In this document: positions 1 to 8,622 of the stretch, piece after piece
Layout: every line of letters begins with the position of its first letter
How positions within the stretch are numbered: position 1 is the first letter of the stretch
Assembly (NCBI RefSeq): GCF_008806755.1
Contig: NZ_WAAU01000014.1
Coordinates: 62,207-126,206 of the forward strand
Length of the DNA stretch: 64,000 nucleotides
Direction: 5' to 3'
From: Tenacibaculum aiptasiae
GTDB taxonomy: Bacteria; Bacteroidota; Bacteroidia; Flavobacteriales; Flavobacteriaceae
Position numbers and translations under genes: made by a program
The notes under the pieces: generated by a model
Database searches by the model: none
Told to the model about the DNA's origin: nothing
Seen by the model: only the letters and a program-made list of their open reading frames with translations

Positions 1-2895
1 AGCTGTAATTGAGTTAGCAGTAATATTGTAATTTTCGCTAGATTCAACTATAGAATCGTCAATAGTTGGAACTTTTATTGTAAATGTTTTTACACCAGAA
101 GGGATTGTAATTTCTCCTTGGTTGTAAGTAACTCCATTTGTAAAAGTTGGGTTATTAAAATCAGTTCCATTAATGGCAGTGGCATTATTTATAGATAAAG
201 CTATTTTTGTTTCTTCAACAGTTGTGTTGTCTAAGGTAACTAAATGTTGTAATTCAGCTCCTTCTTCTTTGGTGTCATCAGAAATTGAAACTATTGAAGA
301 TGTGGTGTTCCCGTCTCCTTTTTTTATTAAAATACTGTAGTCAACAGTGTTTCCACTATCATAAGCACCACATGAAGTTTCTCCTTTACCATCAACAAAA
401 TGACCAGTAATTCGAAGTCCAATTTTTTTACCTACAGCCGCATTGTTAGGGACGGTTATGTTTGATGTAAATGAATATTCTCCGTTTTGATCATAGTTAT
501 TGGATTTTACTTCTTTATTAATTAGTAATTCGTCTTGTGTAAACTGACCATCATAATTCCAGTCGGCCCAAACTTTTACTTTGTTAACGTCCGAATCACC
601 TCCATTTCCTTTTTCTGATTTAATGGTTATAGGATAGATTTTTCCAGTTTTTAAATCAGTTGAAATGGTATTGTAATAATTATAATAGTTGCTTTTCCCT
701 GGTTCGTGGTTTATGGTATTAAAATTGACTTTGTTCACACTAAAGTAAGTGCCGTAGTTTGGGTATGATTTACAGTATTTTAATCTTGAAGTTATGTAAT
801 CACTTTTTTTAATGGTCTTTTTTAAACCGTTTGTAGAAGTTACTTCTAAAGTTACATCATAAGTACCTTCAATAGGGAATAAAATATTTGTTGGATTTTT
901 TTCTGTAGAATTAGTAGGCGATCCACCTTCAAAAGTCCATTTCCAGCTTTTTAAACTATCTCCATTAGCAGCTATAGAAAAATCGTTAAACTGAGCTTCT
1001 TCAGATAGGTTAACGGTTGTAGGTTGTCCAAAGAAATCAACTTCAAAAGGAGTGTTTTCAGGAACAATTGAAAGGCCATAATCTTCAGATTCTCCACTAT
1101 CTATTGTAGAACAAGCTGAATCACCTTCGTTGCTTTGTACATAATGTGCTAATACTCTAAAGGCAATGTTGCCCATTTTAACTGAGTTAGGAATTTGAAC
1201 ACTTGTGTTGTAGGTGTAATTCCCGTTATTATCAGTTTGAGTATTTTTATAGGGGTGACTAACTATAAGTTCGTTGTCTTCATATACAAAATTTGAATTC
1301 CAATCTGCCCAAACTTGAATTCTTAAATTATCATTTGCACCACCCGCTCCTTTATTGGTTGTAATGCTTAGTGGGTATGTTTTGTTCTTTTTAACTTTAA
1401 ATTTTACTGTTGGTGCATAGTTGCTTATGCCATCGTATCCTGTAGTATTACTGTTTTCGTTAAAAGAAACATTGGTAATGTGAGTGTAAGTTCTGTATCG
1501 AATATTAATGTTACAAAACTCTGTGTAAGGGTCGTTAAACTTTACGGAAATGTTCTCGATAGAATCCTTGTATAAAATTGAGCTTCCACCTGTAATAATT
1601 GAAGAATTGAATTTAAATGCTAAATTATTTATTGAGTTAGAAGCAGAGTGGTTTGTAGCGGTTCCATTAAAATTGATAATAGCTTTTGTATTGTTAATAA
1701 TATCAACTTTGGTGGTTATTCCTTCTGGAAGATTTTGAACTGTATAGTCTGTAGAAAGATTCATGGTTCCAGAACTTTTCGTAAATGTGCATTCTTCACA
1801 AGAAACTTCAATAGAGGTTTCTAAAACACCATCGTTTAAATATCGTTCTTTAACTTGAGATGTTGAAGTTATTAATCTTGGTCCTAAGTTAGTATTTACA
1901 CCAGTTGCAATTAGATTTTTTTCAGTCCACAAGATGTTTCTTGTAGGTGAGTTTTCTAAAGCATTAATCATCCTGTTTACTTGTCCTTGAGTAAACATTT
2001 TGTAACAATCTGTATAATCCATAAAATTTTCATTATTAATTTCTTGGTTTAAACAGTTTTTAATAACCTGACATCCTGTTCCTGATGAATTTTTCTTATG
2101 AGAAGGTGTATCAGCAATTCCGTCACCAGCTTTTGGATCAGTAGAGCAAACGGCACCATAAAAAGTATGAGGTAAATCTAAATAATGACCAAACTCATGT
2201 GTAAGAACAGATCGAAAGTTTTCGTTAGTGTTATTTCCTAAATAACTTCCATTATAAACAATTCTTGCAATGTTTAGATCAGACATGGTTTTGTTAGGAT
2301 ACCATGCAACTCCAGAATTGTAAAAATCACCATTGCCATAAAGGTCTCTAGTAATATATATGTTACAGTACTTGTAGTTGTCCCAAGCAACATTCTTTAC
2401 TTCTGGAGAATTGTAATTTCCCATGCCGGAAGCTTTATCGTAAAAAATGACACCAGAAGTAGGGTTTCCGTTGGGGTCAATTTTTGCTAGTTTAAAAGTA
2501 ATGTCTAGAGGTTTTTTGATAACATCAAAAGGAGCGTCAATGGTGTTGTAATCACTATTTAAGCCTTGAAAATCTTCATTCGTTTTTTTTAAGGCATCTT
2601 CAATAATTTCTTGAGTAACTACAGTTCCTGAATTGTAATTTTTACCAAAAACGTGAAAAACAACAGGTATCACATAGGATGGGGAACTAGTTTTTTTTGC
2701 TTGATTTTCGGGGGAGATTTTTAATCGTAAAGAATTTAGTTCGTTTTTAGCATTTTTGTTTTTTTCGAATAATTCTTTCATTGCTTTGTCTGTTCCGCAA
2801 GAACTTTTTACGTTTTGAGAGTGTAGTTCTTTAAGGGGGAAAATGCTTAAAATTAATAGTAAATGAAAGCATAAGTGGGGGTTGAAATGTTTCAT
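1..2895 (-). CDS. Secreted M43 (pappalysin/cytophagalysin-like) zinc metalloprotease with GEVED and PKD domains, C-terminus outside the window
   Basis: The reading frame stays open for 965 codons from an ATG at 2895 to the window edge, so the 3' end is missing. A hydrophobic stretch follows MKHF and looks like a signal peptide. The zinc motif HEFGHYLDLPH, near residue 230, fits family M43 (HExxHxxGxxH type). Downstream lie two repeats built around VWADWN (near 1290 and 560 in window coordinates), typical of GEVED domains. Between them sits a PKD-like segment ending in GTYDVTLEV, and a Calx-beta-like segment lies nearest the edge. This architecture is known for exported flavobacterial proteases. 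The lost end may hold a type IX secretion sorting domain, but that is inference. Substrate unknown. Confidence 0.9.
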   Translation of the reverse strand, partial: MKHFNPHLCFHLLLILSIFPLKELHSQNVKSSCGTDKAMKELFEKNKNAKNELNSLRLKISPENQAKKTSSPSYVIPVVFHVFGKNYNSGTVVTQEIIEDALKKTNEDFQGLNSDYNTIDAPFDVIKKPLDITFKLAKIDPNGNPTSGVIFYDKASGMGNYNSPEVKNVAWDNYKYCNIYITRDLYGNGDFYNSGVAWYPNKTMSDLNIARIVYNGSYLGNNTNENFRSVLTHEFGHYLDLPHTFYGAVCSTDPKAGDGIADTPSHKKNSSGTGCQVIKNCLNQEINNENFMDYTDCYKMFTQGQVNRMINALENSPTRNILWTEKNLIATGVNTNLGPRLITSTSQVKERYLNDGVLETSIEVSCEECTFTKSSGTMNLSTDYTVQNLPEGITTKVDIINNTKAIINFNGTATNHSASNSINNLAFKFNSSIITGGSSILYKDSIENISVKFNDPYTEFCNINIRYRTYTHITNVSFNENSNTTGYDGISNYAPTVKFKVKKNKTYPLSITTNKGAGGANDNLRIQVWADWNSNFVYEDNELIVSHPYKNTQTDNNGNYTYNTSVQIPNSVKMGNIAFRVLAHYVQSNEGDSACSTIDSGESEDYGLSIVPENTPFEVDFFGQPTTVNLSEEAQFNDFSIAANGDSLKSWKWTFEGGSPTNSTEKNPTNILFPIEGTYDVTLEVTSTNGLKKTIKKSDYITSRLKYCKSYPNYGTYFSVNKVNFNTINHEPGKSNYYNYYNTISTDLKTGKIYPITIKSEKGNGGDSDVNKVKVWADWNYDGQFTQDELLINKEVKSNNYDQNGEYSFTSNITVPNNAAVGKKIGLRITGHFVDGKGETSCGAYDSGNTVDYSILIKKGDGNTTSSIVSISDDTKEEGAELQHLVTLDNTTVEETKIALSINNATAINGTDFNNPTFTNGVTYNQGEITIPSGVKTFTIKVPTIDDSIVESSENYNITANSITA

Positions 2896-2921
2896 GATTT
2901 CTAATTAATAATTTGATTAGT

Positions 2922-2953
2922 AAACAAAGTTATCTTCTGTTAACTCTTTGTTT
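2922..2953 (-). promoter_or_regulatory. Dyad over the putative promoter of the M43 protease
   Basis: AAACAAAG at 2922-2929 and CTTTGTTT at 2946-2953 form a perfect 8-bp dyad with 16 bases between. On the minus strand the proximal arm is part of TAACTTTG (2932-2925), which fits the flavobacterial -7 box TAnnTTTG. No good -33 TTTG is seen at the expected distance. That would suit an activated promoter, but this is inference. Confidence 0.4.
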
Positions 2954-3069
2954 TTGATGTATTTAAACTTGTTTTGGTATTATTTTAACAGAAATCATAA
3001 TGATTTTTTAAAAAATTAACATATGTTAATAAAAATTGATAAAAGTAATTTTTTGAAAGTAGATAAAAA

Positions 3070-3087
3070 CTCCCTTTAAGAAGGGAG
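3070..3087 (-). terminator. Rho-independent terminator of the small membrane protein gene
   Basis: CTCCCTT and AAGGGAG form a 7-bp stem with a 4-base loop. On the minus strand it is followed by a run of T, as expected downstream of the gene ending at 3134. Confidence 0.7.
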
Positions 3088-3133
3088 GAAATGTATTACA
3101 TATATTAAATAGAATTATTGGCTTAACTCTTGT

Positions 3134-3391
3134 TTAAAAATATATGAGGTAAGCTAAAGTAGTTAGGGAGAGTATAAAAAATATAATTCTTTTAATTAGG
3201 GTTCGTTGATTTTCTTTTTGAATCTTATTCTTTATCTCGTTAAGTTGTTGTTGGGAGGCTGATTTATCAAAATGAAGTTTTGTATTAGTATCAGTTTCAT
3301 AGCCTTCAATTTTCTCAAAAGCAGATACCCGATTTCTTTTGTTGTTTTTTAAACTAGTTATCATTGCCGATACAGCACCTCCAAAACTCAT
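3134..3391 (-). CDS. Small single-pass membrane protein of unknown function
   Basis: 85 residues starting MSFGGAVSAMITSLKNNKR. The middle, from about residue 20 to 60, is charged and glutamine-rich and could form a helix or coiled coil. Residues 66-84 are a hydrophobic C-terminal membrane segment. Proteins with this start are, to my recollection, common in Flavobacteriaceae, but I know no function. The gene has its own terminator and lies between two protease genes in the same direction. About 95 bases separate it from the M48 gene upstream. Confidence 0.75.
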   Translation of the reverse strand: MSFGGAVSAMITSLKNNKRNRVSAFEKIEGYETDTNTKLHFDKSASQQQLNEIKNKIQKENQRTLIKRIIFFILSLTTLAYLIYF

Positions 3392-3450
3392 AGCTATTAT
3401 TTTTTGGTTATATACTATAGGTAGTATTTTTGGTAAAAATGTTACAAAAA

Positions 3451-3479
3451 AAAAGCTTTTAGGTTTACTAAAAGCTTTT
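3451..3479 (-). terminator. Rho-independent terminator of the M48 protease gene
   Basis: AAAAGCTTTTAG and CTAAAAGCTTTT form a 12-bp stem around a 5-base loop. On the minus strand the hairpin runs into T-rich sequence, just after the stop of the M48 gene at 3487. Confidence 0.8.
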
Positions 3480-3486
3480 TATGAAG

Positions 3487-4260
3487 TTATTTCTTGTATT
3501 TACGAATGGCTTCTTTAATTTTTTCAATTCTGTTTTCTGGATCAGGATGAGTGCTTTGAAACTCAGGAGTTCTATTAGGTCCAGCAGCAGCTTTTAAAAT
3601 TTCCATAACACCAATTAAACTTTCTGGGTTATAGCCTGCGTCTACCATTAATTTAACGCCTAATTCATCACTTTCTAATTCATCATTTCTACCATATTTC
3701 ATGTTAATAACATTTGCAATAGCAGCCATTCCTTGTGCTGTACTAGGGTCAAAACCAACAGCAGCTCCTGATAATATACCTTGAGTTAAATCTTGTTTAG
3801 CCATACGTGCTGCAGAATGACGCCCAATAACATGACCTATTTCGTGACCTAAAACTCCAGCTAATTGATCTTCGTTTTTTAATTTAGAAAATAAAGCAAA
3901 AGTGATAAAAATTTGTCCACCCGGTAAGGCAAAAGCATTAATAGTTCTTTCATCTCGTAGTAAATGAAAGTCAAAAGGATAACCAGATTGTTTAGCGATA
4001 CTATTGTCAACAAGTTTTTTACCTATTTTATCTACTAAATCTTGATATTGTTGGCTAGGATACAAGCCTCCATGTTGTTGTTTCATTTGTGGAACACTAT
4101 TCAATCCAATAGCTATTTCTTGTTTAGGAGAAATAGATATATGTTGTTTTTTTCCAGTGTAAGGATTGGTTTCAGCACTTGAACAATATTTTACTAGGGC
4201 AAATAAAGCAATACCAGCACCAATTAAAAGTCTAATTCTTAAACTCCCCCGATTTCTCAT
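3487..4260 (-). CDS. M48 family zinc metalloprotease, membrane or periplasmic
   Basis: 257 residues from the ATG at 4260. An in-frame start at 4365 would run through the divergent promoter of the gene at 4374 and adds a non-homologous leader, so I prefer 4260. Residues 10-26 are a hydrophobic export or anchor segment ending in a Cys, possibly a lipoprotein. HEIGHVIGRH at 139-148 holds the HExxH zinc ligands, and ELESDELG near 194-201 supplies the third, acidic ligand. Members of this family (BepA/LoiP-like) degrade or help fold envelope proteins. Function in envelope quality control is inferred from the family. It is divergent to the hydroxylase gene and has its own terminator. Confidence 0.88.
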   Translation of the reverse strand: MRNRGSLRIRLLIGAGIALFALVKYCSSAETNPYTGKKQHISISPKQEIAIGLNSVPQMKQQHGGLYPSQQYQDLVDKIGKKLVDNSIAKQSGYPFDFHLLRDERTINAFALPGGQIFITFALFSKLKNEDQLAGVLGHEIGHVIGRHSAARMAKQDLTQGILSGAAVGFDPSTAQGMAAIANVINMKYGRNDELESDELGVKLMVDAGYNPESLIGVMEILKAAAGPNRTPEFQSTHPDPENRIEKIKEAIRKYKK

Positions 4261-4373
4261 GTTTTTTTGATTTTTTGTGATAAAAGTAAAGGTACAAAAT
4301 ATATAATTTAACAATTGTCGATTTTTTGTAAACAAGAAAAAACTTAAATTTACCCAGCAAAACAAACAACTAT

Positions 4374-6116
4374 ATGGAGCCTCATTTTGAGTTAAACGAA
4401 ATCACGAAAAAATTACCTAAGCATTTACATAAATTTGTAGTAAGACAGCCTTATGAAGAGTACACGGCACAAAACCAGGCGGTTTGGCGCTATGTGATGA
4501 GGATGAATGTAGATTATTTAGGTAAAGTAGCTCATTCTTCATATGTGAACGGATTAGAAAAAACAGGTATTTCGGTTGAGAATATTCCTGAAATGGAAGG
4601 AATGAATCGTATTTTAAAAGAGATTGGTTGGGCAGCTGTTTCGGTTGATGGTTTTATTCCGCCAAATGCTTTTATGGAGTTTCAAGCATACAATGTGCTA
4701 GTGATAGCTTCAGATATGCGAACTATAGATCATATTGCTTACACTCCTGCACCTGACATTATTCATGAGGCTGCAGGACATGCTCCAATTATAGCAAATC
4801 CAGAGTATTCTGAGTACTTACGTAGGTTTGGTGAAATTGGTTCGAAAGCTATTTCTTCAGCTAAAGATTATGAAATGTATGAGGCAATTAGGTTGTTATC
4901 CATATTAAAAGAGAATCCAAATTCTACACAGAAAGAAATTGATGAAGCACAAGAAAAAGTAGAGTGGTTGCAAGATAATATGGGAGAAATGTCAGAAATG
5001 GCACAAATAAGAAATTTACATTGGTGGACCGTAGAGTATGGTTTGATAGGTGAATTAAATGATCCTAAAATTTATGGAGCTGGTTTACTTTCGTCAATAG
5101 GAGAGAGTAAATGGTGTATGCAAGATGAGGTGAAAAAAGTGCCTTATTCTATAGAAGCTGCAAATGTTAGTTTTGATATAACAAAGCCACAACCTCAATT
5201 ATTTGTTACACCAGATTTTGCATATTTAAGTCTAGTGCTAAATGAGTTTGCTAATACAATGGCGTTGAGAACTGGTGGCTTGAAGGGTGTTGAAAAATTA
5301 ATAGACTCTAAAAATTTAGGTACAGTTGAGTTAAGTACAGGAATTCAAATTTCTGGAATATTTACTAATGTTATAGAAGATAAAAAAGGAAAAGTAGCTT
5401 ATATCCAAACAACAGGTCCAACAGCTTTAGCAAACAGAGATAAGGAATTGATTGGGCATGGAATTAGTTACCATGCAGAAGGTTTTGGAAGTCCAGTAGG
5501 GAAGTTAAAAGGAATTAATTTGCCTATTGAAGATATGAGTCCACGTGATTTAAAAGCGTATGGAATATATGAAGGTGAAGAAATGACTTTAGAATTCGAG
5601 AGTGGTGTGGTTGTAAAAGGAAGAGCAATTACTGGAACTCGCGATTTAAGAGGGAAAATATTAATAATATCTTTAAAAGATTGTACAGTAACTTATCAAG
5701 ATCAAGTCTTATTCAGACCAGAGTGGGGAATTTATGATATGGCAATAGGGAAAGAGTTGGTTTCAGCTTATTCTGGACCTGCTGATGTTGATTCTTTTGA
5801 AGATATAGGAAAAGTTTCTGAAACCAAAACTGATAAAATAATCTATAGTGATTTGCAAAAGAAACTTTATAATTTATATGAAGAAGTAAGAGATATTAGA
5901 GAAAAAAATAAAGTAACTGAAGATAAAATAATTTCAATTTTTAACGTTTTAAAGACTGAGTTTTCTCAAGATTGGTTGTTGGTTTTAGAGTTGTATGAAT
6001 TAGCTTTAAATAAGAGATATTTGGTAAAGGAAGAGTTGAGAGATTATTTAGAAAAATTAAAAAGTAACAAGAGTTACAGTACTTTAATAGAAAACGGACT
6101 ACATTTGTTGTCGTAA
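4374..6116 (+). CDS. phhA: Pterin-dependent aromatic amino acid hydroxylase (phenylalanine 4-monooxygenase type)
   Basis: 580 residues. The iron site is visible: HEAAGH gives His131 and His136, and Glu221 lies in WWTVEYG, the 2-His-1-Glu set of this family. The enzyme hydroxylates phenylalanine (or a related aromatic amino acid) with O2 and a tetrahydropterin. The catalytic part covers about 30-330. The C-terminal 250 residues are an extension seen in Bacteroidota versions and absent from the short proteobacterial enzymes (about 270-300 residues). It ends in a probable coiled coil (about 490-560). No pterin carbinolamine dehydratase is next to it. A pterin pathway lies 15 kb downstream. Substrate choice (Phe or Trp) cannot be read from the sequence. 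Confidence 0.92.
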   Translation: MEPHFELNEITKKLPKHLHKFVVRQPYEEYTAQNQAVWRYVMRMNVDYLGKVAHSSYVNGLEKTGISVENIPEMEGMNRILKEIGWAAVSVDGFIPPNAFMEFQAYNVLVIASDMRTIDHIAYTPAPDIIHEAAGHAPIIANPEYSEYLRRFGEIGSKAISSAKDYEMYEAIRLLSILKENPNSTQKEIDEAQEKVEWLQDNMGEMSEMAQIRNLHWWTVEYGLIGELNDPKIYGAGLLSSIGESKWCMQDEVKKVPYSIEAANVSFDITKPQPQLFVTPDFAYLSLVLNEFANTMALRTGGLKGVEKLIDSKNLGTVELSTGIQISGIFTNVIEDKKGKVAYIQTTGPTALANRDKELIGHGISYHAEGFGSPVGKLKGINLPIEDMSPRDLKAYGIYEGEEMTLEFESGVVVKGRAITGTRDLRGKILIISLKDCTVTYQDQVLFRPEWGIYDMAIGKELVSAYSGPADVDSFEDIGKVSETKTDKIIYSDLQKKLYNLYEEVRDIREKNKVTEDKIISIFNVLKTEFSQDWLLVLELYELALNKRYLVKEELRDYLEKLKSNKSYSTLIENGLHLLS

Positions 6117-6130
6117 GAATTAAAAAACAA

Positions 6131-6445
6131 ATGGGGTTATTAAATTTTTTTAGGAAGAAAGATATGACAAACGAAATACAAGAATATTTAAATAAAGGGG
6201 CAGTAGTTTTAGATGTTAGAACTTTAGCAGAATGGAATGAAGGACACTCTGAAGGAGCGAAGCATATGGTTTTAACAGTAGTACCTTTAAATGTTGAAGA
6301 AATTAAATCTTGGAATAAACCAGTGATAGCTGTGTGTAAAAGTGGAGGAAGAAGTGGACAAGCTACACAGTTTTTACAAGGTCATGGAATTGACGTAATT
6401 AATGGAGGTCCTTGGCAAAATGTAGATCAGTATTTGGTTAAATAA
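6131..6445 (+). CDS. Single-domain rhodanese-like sulfurtransferase
   Basis: 104 residues, one rhodanese domain. The active-site loop is CKSGGRSGQA with Cys69. LDVRTLAEWNEGHSEGA is the typical first half. There is no signal peptide, so it is cytosolic. It starts 14 bases after the hydroxylase stop and is probably co-transcribed with it. Rhodaneses move sulfane sulfur between thiols. The partner here is unknown, and a link to the hydroxylase is only positional. Confidence 0.88.
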   Translation: MGLLNFFRKKDMTNEIQEYLNKGAVVLDVRTLAEWNEGHSEGAKHMVLTVVPLNVEEIKSWNKPVIAVCKSGGRSGQATQFLQGHGIDVINGGPWQNVDQYLVK

Positions 6446-6454
6446 ATACCGAAT

Positions 6455-7405
6455 TTAAAATTTTATAAAAGGAAATGCTTTTTGAAGTGTTTCCTTTTTT
6501 TGTTCCAAATTATTTAAGAATTTAAGGTGAGCTTCAGATTTAGGGTTAAAAGGTTTGTGAGCTATACCTTTTTGGATGCTATCAATTTGTAATATTGTTT
6601 TTTGAGTTTCTTCATTAAAAAATACACTACTAAATTTTTCCCATATATAATTTATAGCTGTTTCATTGGGGTGTATCATGTCTTGTTTATAAAATCTATA
6701 GTCACGTAATTCATCCATCATAATTTCATAAGAAGGGAAGTAGTCAATGTTTTTTCTGTTGTCAGTTATTTGATGGATAGCAGAAATTAAATGAGCTTTG
6801 CTACGTTGGTTTTCAATAAATCCATCTTTTAAATGACGAACTGGCGAAACGGTATAGGTTATAGAGATGTCTTTATTTATAGATTTAATAAGAGTATTTA
6901 TGGCGTCTAAACTTTCATGAATTTCATCAATAGAAAGGATTTCTTTTAAAAACTTTTTCTGAGGAATTTTATGACAATTCGCTACAATTTTGTCAGAAGA
7001 AATATGTTTGTATACCCAAGATGTACCTAGTGTTATAATTAAATGTGATGAGTTTTTTAAGTACTCAAGAGTTAGTTGGGTATTGTTATTTAAGCTGTCT
7101 AATAAGTCATTCTTGTTGGTGGAGCTTAAGTTGGAGTGGGCGTCAAAACAATGCCATCTTTCGTTGTGAAAAAAGATATCTTTTTCTGAATATTTCTTTT
7201 CATTGATAGTGTTTGTAATTAAGTTTTCAATAGCTTTTGGGTGAAATAAAATACCAAATGGATTTTGAATAGCTCTAAATTTGTAATAAGTAAGTTTTTT
7301 ACCAATATTCTCTGTGAAGCAAGAGCCTATTAAAGTAATTTCTGAATTGTAACTGATTGGGTTGTGGAGGTTTTTTTTAATAGGTATCTGAGTTGATAAT
7401 ATCAT
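6455..7405 (-). CDS. GSCFA domain protein
   Basis: 316 residues from the ATG at 7405 (MILSTQIPIKKN). A start 9 codons upstream is possible but adds nothing recognisable. GSCF at residues 27-30 is the motif that names the family. HPNETAINYIWEKF near residue 245-258 resembles the catalytic Asp/His block of SGNH hydrolases, to which the family is related. Activity is unknown; an esterase acting on a glycan or other polymer is a guess. It converges with the rhodanese gene, whose terminator lies inside this gene's 3' end. Confidence 0.82.
   Translation of the reverse strand: MILSTQIPIKKNLHNPISYNSEITLIGSCFTENIGKKLTYYKFRAIQNPFGILFHPKAIENLITNTINEKKYSEKDIFFHNERWHCFDAHSNLSSTNKNDLLDSLNNNTQLTLEYLKNSSHLIITLGTSWVYKHISSDKIVANCHKIPQKKFLKEILSIDEIHESLDAINTLIKSINKDISITYTVSPVRHLKDGFIENQRSKAHLISAIHQITDNRKNIDYFPSYEIMMDELRDYRFYKQDMIHPNETAINYIWEKFSSVFFNEETQKTILQIDSIQKGIAHKPFNPKSEAHLKFLNNLEQKKETLQKAFPFIKF
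6467..6498 (+). terminator. Terminator of the hydroxylase-rhodanese unit, inside the 3' end of the GSCFA gene
   Basis: AAAAGGAAA (6467-6475) and TTTCCTTTT (6490-6498) form a 9-bp stem followed by a run of T on the + strand. The hairpin lies within the last codons of the convergent gene and could act in both directions. Confidence 0.55.
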
Positions 7406-7469
7406 AAAAAGAGAGCTATTTGTACAAGTCAAAAATAATTATTGTTATTTTAAAAATTAATCAATTTCC

Positions 7470-7497
7470 TTGTTTTATTTAAAATTGACTATATTTG
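7470..7497 (+). promoter_or_regulatory. Promoter of the LitR/CarH-like regulator gene
   Basis: TTG at 7470-7472, 17 bases, then TATATTTG at 7490-7497. This is a full match to the flavobacterial -7 box TAnnTTTG. The coding start follows after about 21 bases, so the leader is very short. The TGTTTAA dyad found at two downstream promoters is not seen here. Confidence 0.6.
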
Positions 7498-7518
7498 TTT
7501 ATTATTATTTGAAATAAG

Positions 7519-8412
7519 TTGAACAATATAAAAAGCATATTTACGATTAAAGACCTTGAAAACATCTCAGGGGTGAAGGCACATACCATTAGGATATGGG
7601 AAAAAAGATATAATTTATTAGAGCCTAACAGGACTAATACAAATATCAGATATTATTCTTCAGAAAGTTTAATGAAGTTGTTAAATGTAGTGTTGTTGAA
7701 TAAACACAACTTTAAGATTTCTAAAATTGCTCAGATGAGTAATGATCAAATAAAAGTTAACGCTAGGGAGTTAGCGTTTAAGTATGCTGTAAATGATGAA
7801 GCTATCAATTCTTTTAAGATAGCAATGTTTCAATTTGATAAAGTTTTGTTTAATAATACATATAATAAATTACTTCACAAGAAAACCTTTAGGAGTATAT
7901 TCAAAGATGTTTTTGTTCCTTTTTTAAATCATATTGGATTGCTTTGGCAAACAGATACTCTGCTGCCGGCTCATGAGCATTTTATTTCGAATTTAATTAT
8001 TCAGAAAATACAGATAAATATTGAGAATCTTGAGCATTCAATAGTGAATTCCGATAAAACATATGTGCTTTTTTTACCAGAAAATGAAGTTCATGAATTG
8101 GGGTTGATGTATTTGAATTATGAACTTGTGTTAAGAGGTTATCAAACAATTTATTTGGGTCAAAGCTTACCCTTGAATAATTTGAATTACTTTTTTGAAA
8201 GTAAATCTAAAGTTTGTTTTGTTACTTCTATGACTGTGCGTCCTTATGATGATAAGGTAGTAGATTATTTTTATGAAATAGAAGATGTGTTAAAAGGTAC
8301 TGAACATGAATTAATGGCTGTAGGAAAAAAAGCAATGGATGTTGCTGGTATTGATTTTAAGTCAAATATTTCTATATATCCATCAGTAATAGAGTTGCTT
8401 AGCGAGCTCTAG
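7519..8412 (+). CDS. litR: LitR/CarH-type MerR-family regulator with B12-binding photosensor domain
   Basis: 297 residues with a TTG start. Residues 7-75 are a MerR winged helix (FTIKDLENISGVKAHTIRIWEKRY). Residues 105-170 are the helical cap with Trp143, nine residues, then Glu153-His154. This W-x9-EH motif is the hallmark of adenosylcobalamin light sensors, in which the Trp packs on the adenosyl group. ENEVHELG (190-195) is the E/DxHxxG cobalamin-binding motif with His192 as lower ligand. In known cases the dark, B12-loaded tetramer represses carotenoid and photolyase genes, and light breaks the Co-C bond and releases DNA. The gene heads exactly such a locus. Its targets here are inferred from the dyads at 8435-8464 and 17599-17628. 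Confidence 0.93.
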   Translation: MNNIKSIFTIKDLENISGVKAHTIRIWEKRYNLLEPNRTNTNIRYYSSESLMKLLNVVLLNKHNFKISKIAQMSNDQIKVNARELAFKYAVNDEAINSFKIAMFQFDKVLFNNTYNKLLHKKTFRSIFKDVFVPFLNHIGLLWQTDTLLPAHEHFISNLIIQKIQINIENLEHSIVNSDKTYVLFLPENEVHELGLMYLNYELVLRGYQTIYLGQSLPLNNLNYFFESKSKVCFVTSMTVRPYDDKVVDYFYEIEDVLKGTEHELMAVGKKAMDVAGIDFKSNISIYPSVIELLSEL

Positions 8413-8434
8413 TTTTTTTTGTTACAAACAACTT

Positions 8435-8464
8435 TGTTTAATCTTTTTTTGTTTTTGTTAAACA
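8435..8464 (+). promoter_or_regulatory. Putative LitR operator upstream of the FAS1 gene
   Basis: TGTTTAA (8435-8441), 16 bases, TTAAACA (8458-8464). The same 14 specified bases with the same spacing recur at 17599-17628. The site covers the -33 box of the promoter below, so binding would block RNA polymerase. Assignment to LitR rests on position and on dyad symmetry suited to a MerR dimer; it is not proven. Confidence 0.6.
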
Positions 8465-8479
8465 TTATTTGTAGTTTTG
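8448..8479 (+). promoter_or_regulatory. Promoter of the FAS1 lipoprotein gene, perhaps also of the crt operon
   Basis: TTTG at 8448-8451, 20 bases, then TAGTTTTG at 8472-8479, matching the flavobacterial -33 TTTG and -7 TAnnTTTG boxes. A leader of about 135 bases follows. No strong terminator is seen between the FAS1 gene and crtI, so read-through into the carotenoid genes is possible. Confidence 0.6.
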
Positions 8480-8622
8480 AAATGTGTTTTGCTAGTCAGA
8501 ACTATTTTTTTATTAAAATTTATTTTGTTTATGCTTTTAAGAAAAAGATTAAACAATGTCTGAGGAAGCTAAAAAACAGACTGTAAAACAAAGAGAGTAA
8601 GCACTAATTAAACAATACAATT

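Noticed and set aside
1550..1738. Forward-strand ORF of 62 codons inside the M43 gene
   Set aside because: It is antisense to a clearly coding region with recognisable domains. The same holds for many short ORFs opposite alaS, der, selO and others.
4261..4365. N-terminal extension of the M48 protease to 4365
   Set aside because: The extra 35 residues cross the divergent promoter region and precede a complete export segment, so the start at 4260 is preferred.
8556..8600. A 15-codon ORF (MSEEAKKQTVKQRE) in the leader of the FAS1 gene, as a possible leader peptide
   Set aside because: It has no ribosome binding site, no regulatory codon run and no evident attenuator. Such short ORFs are expected by chance in AT-rich DNA.
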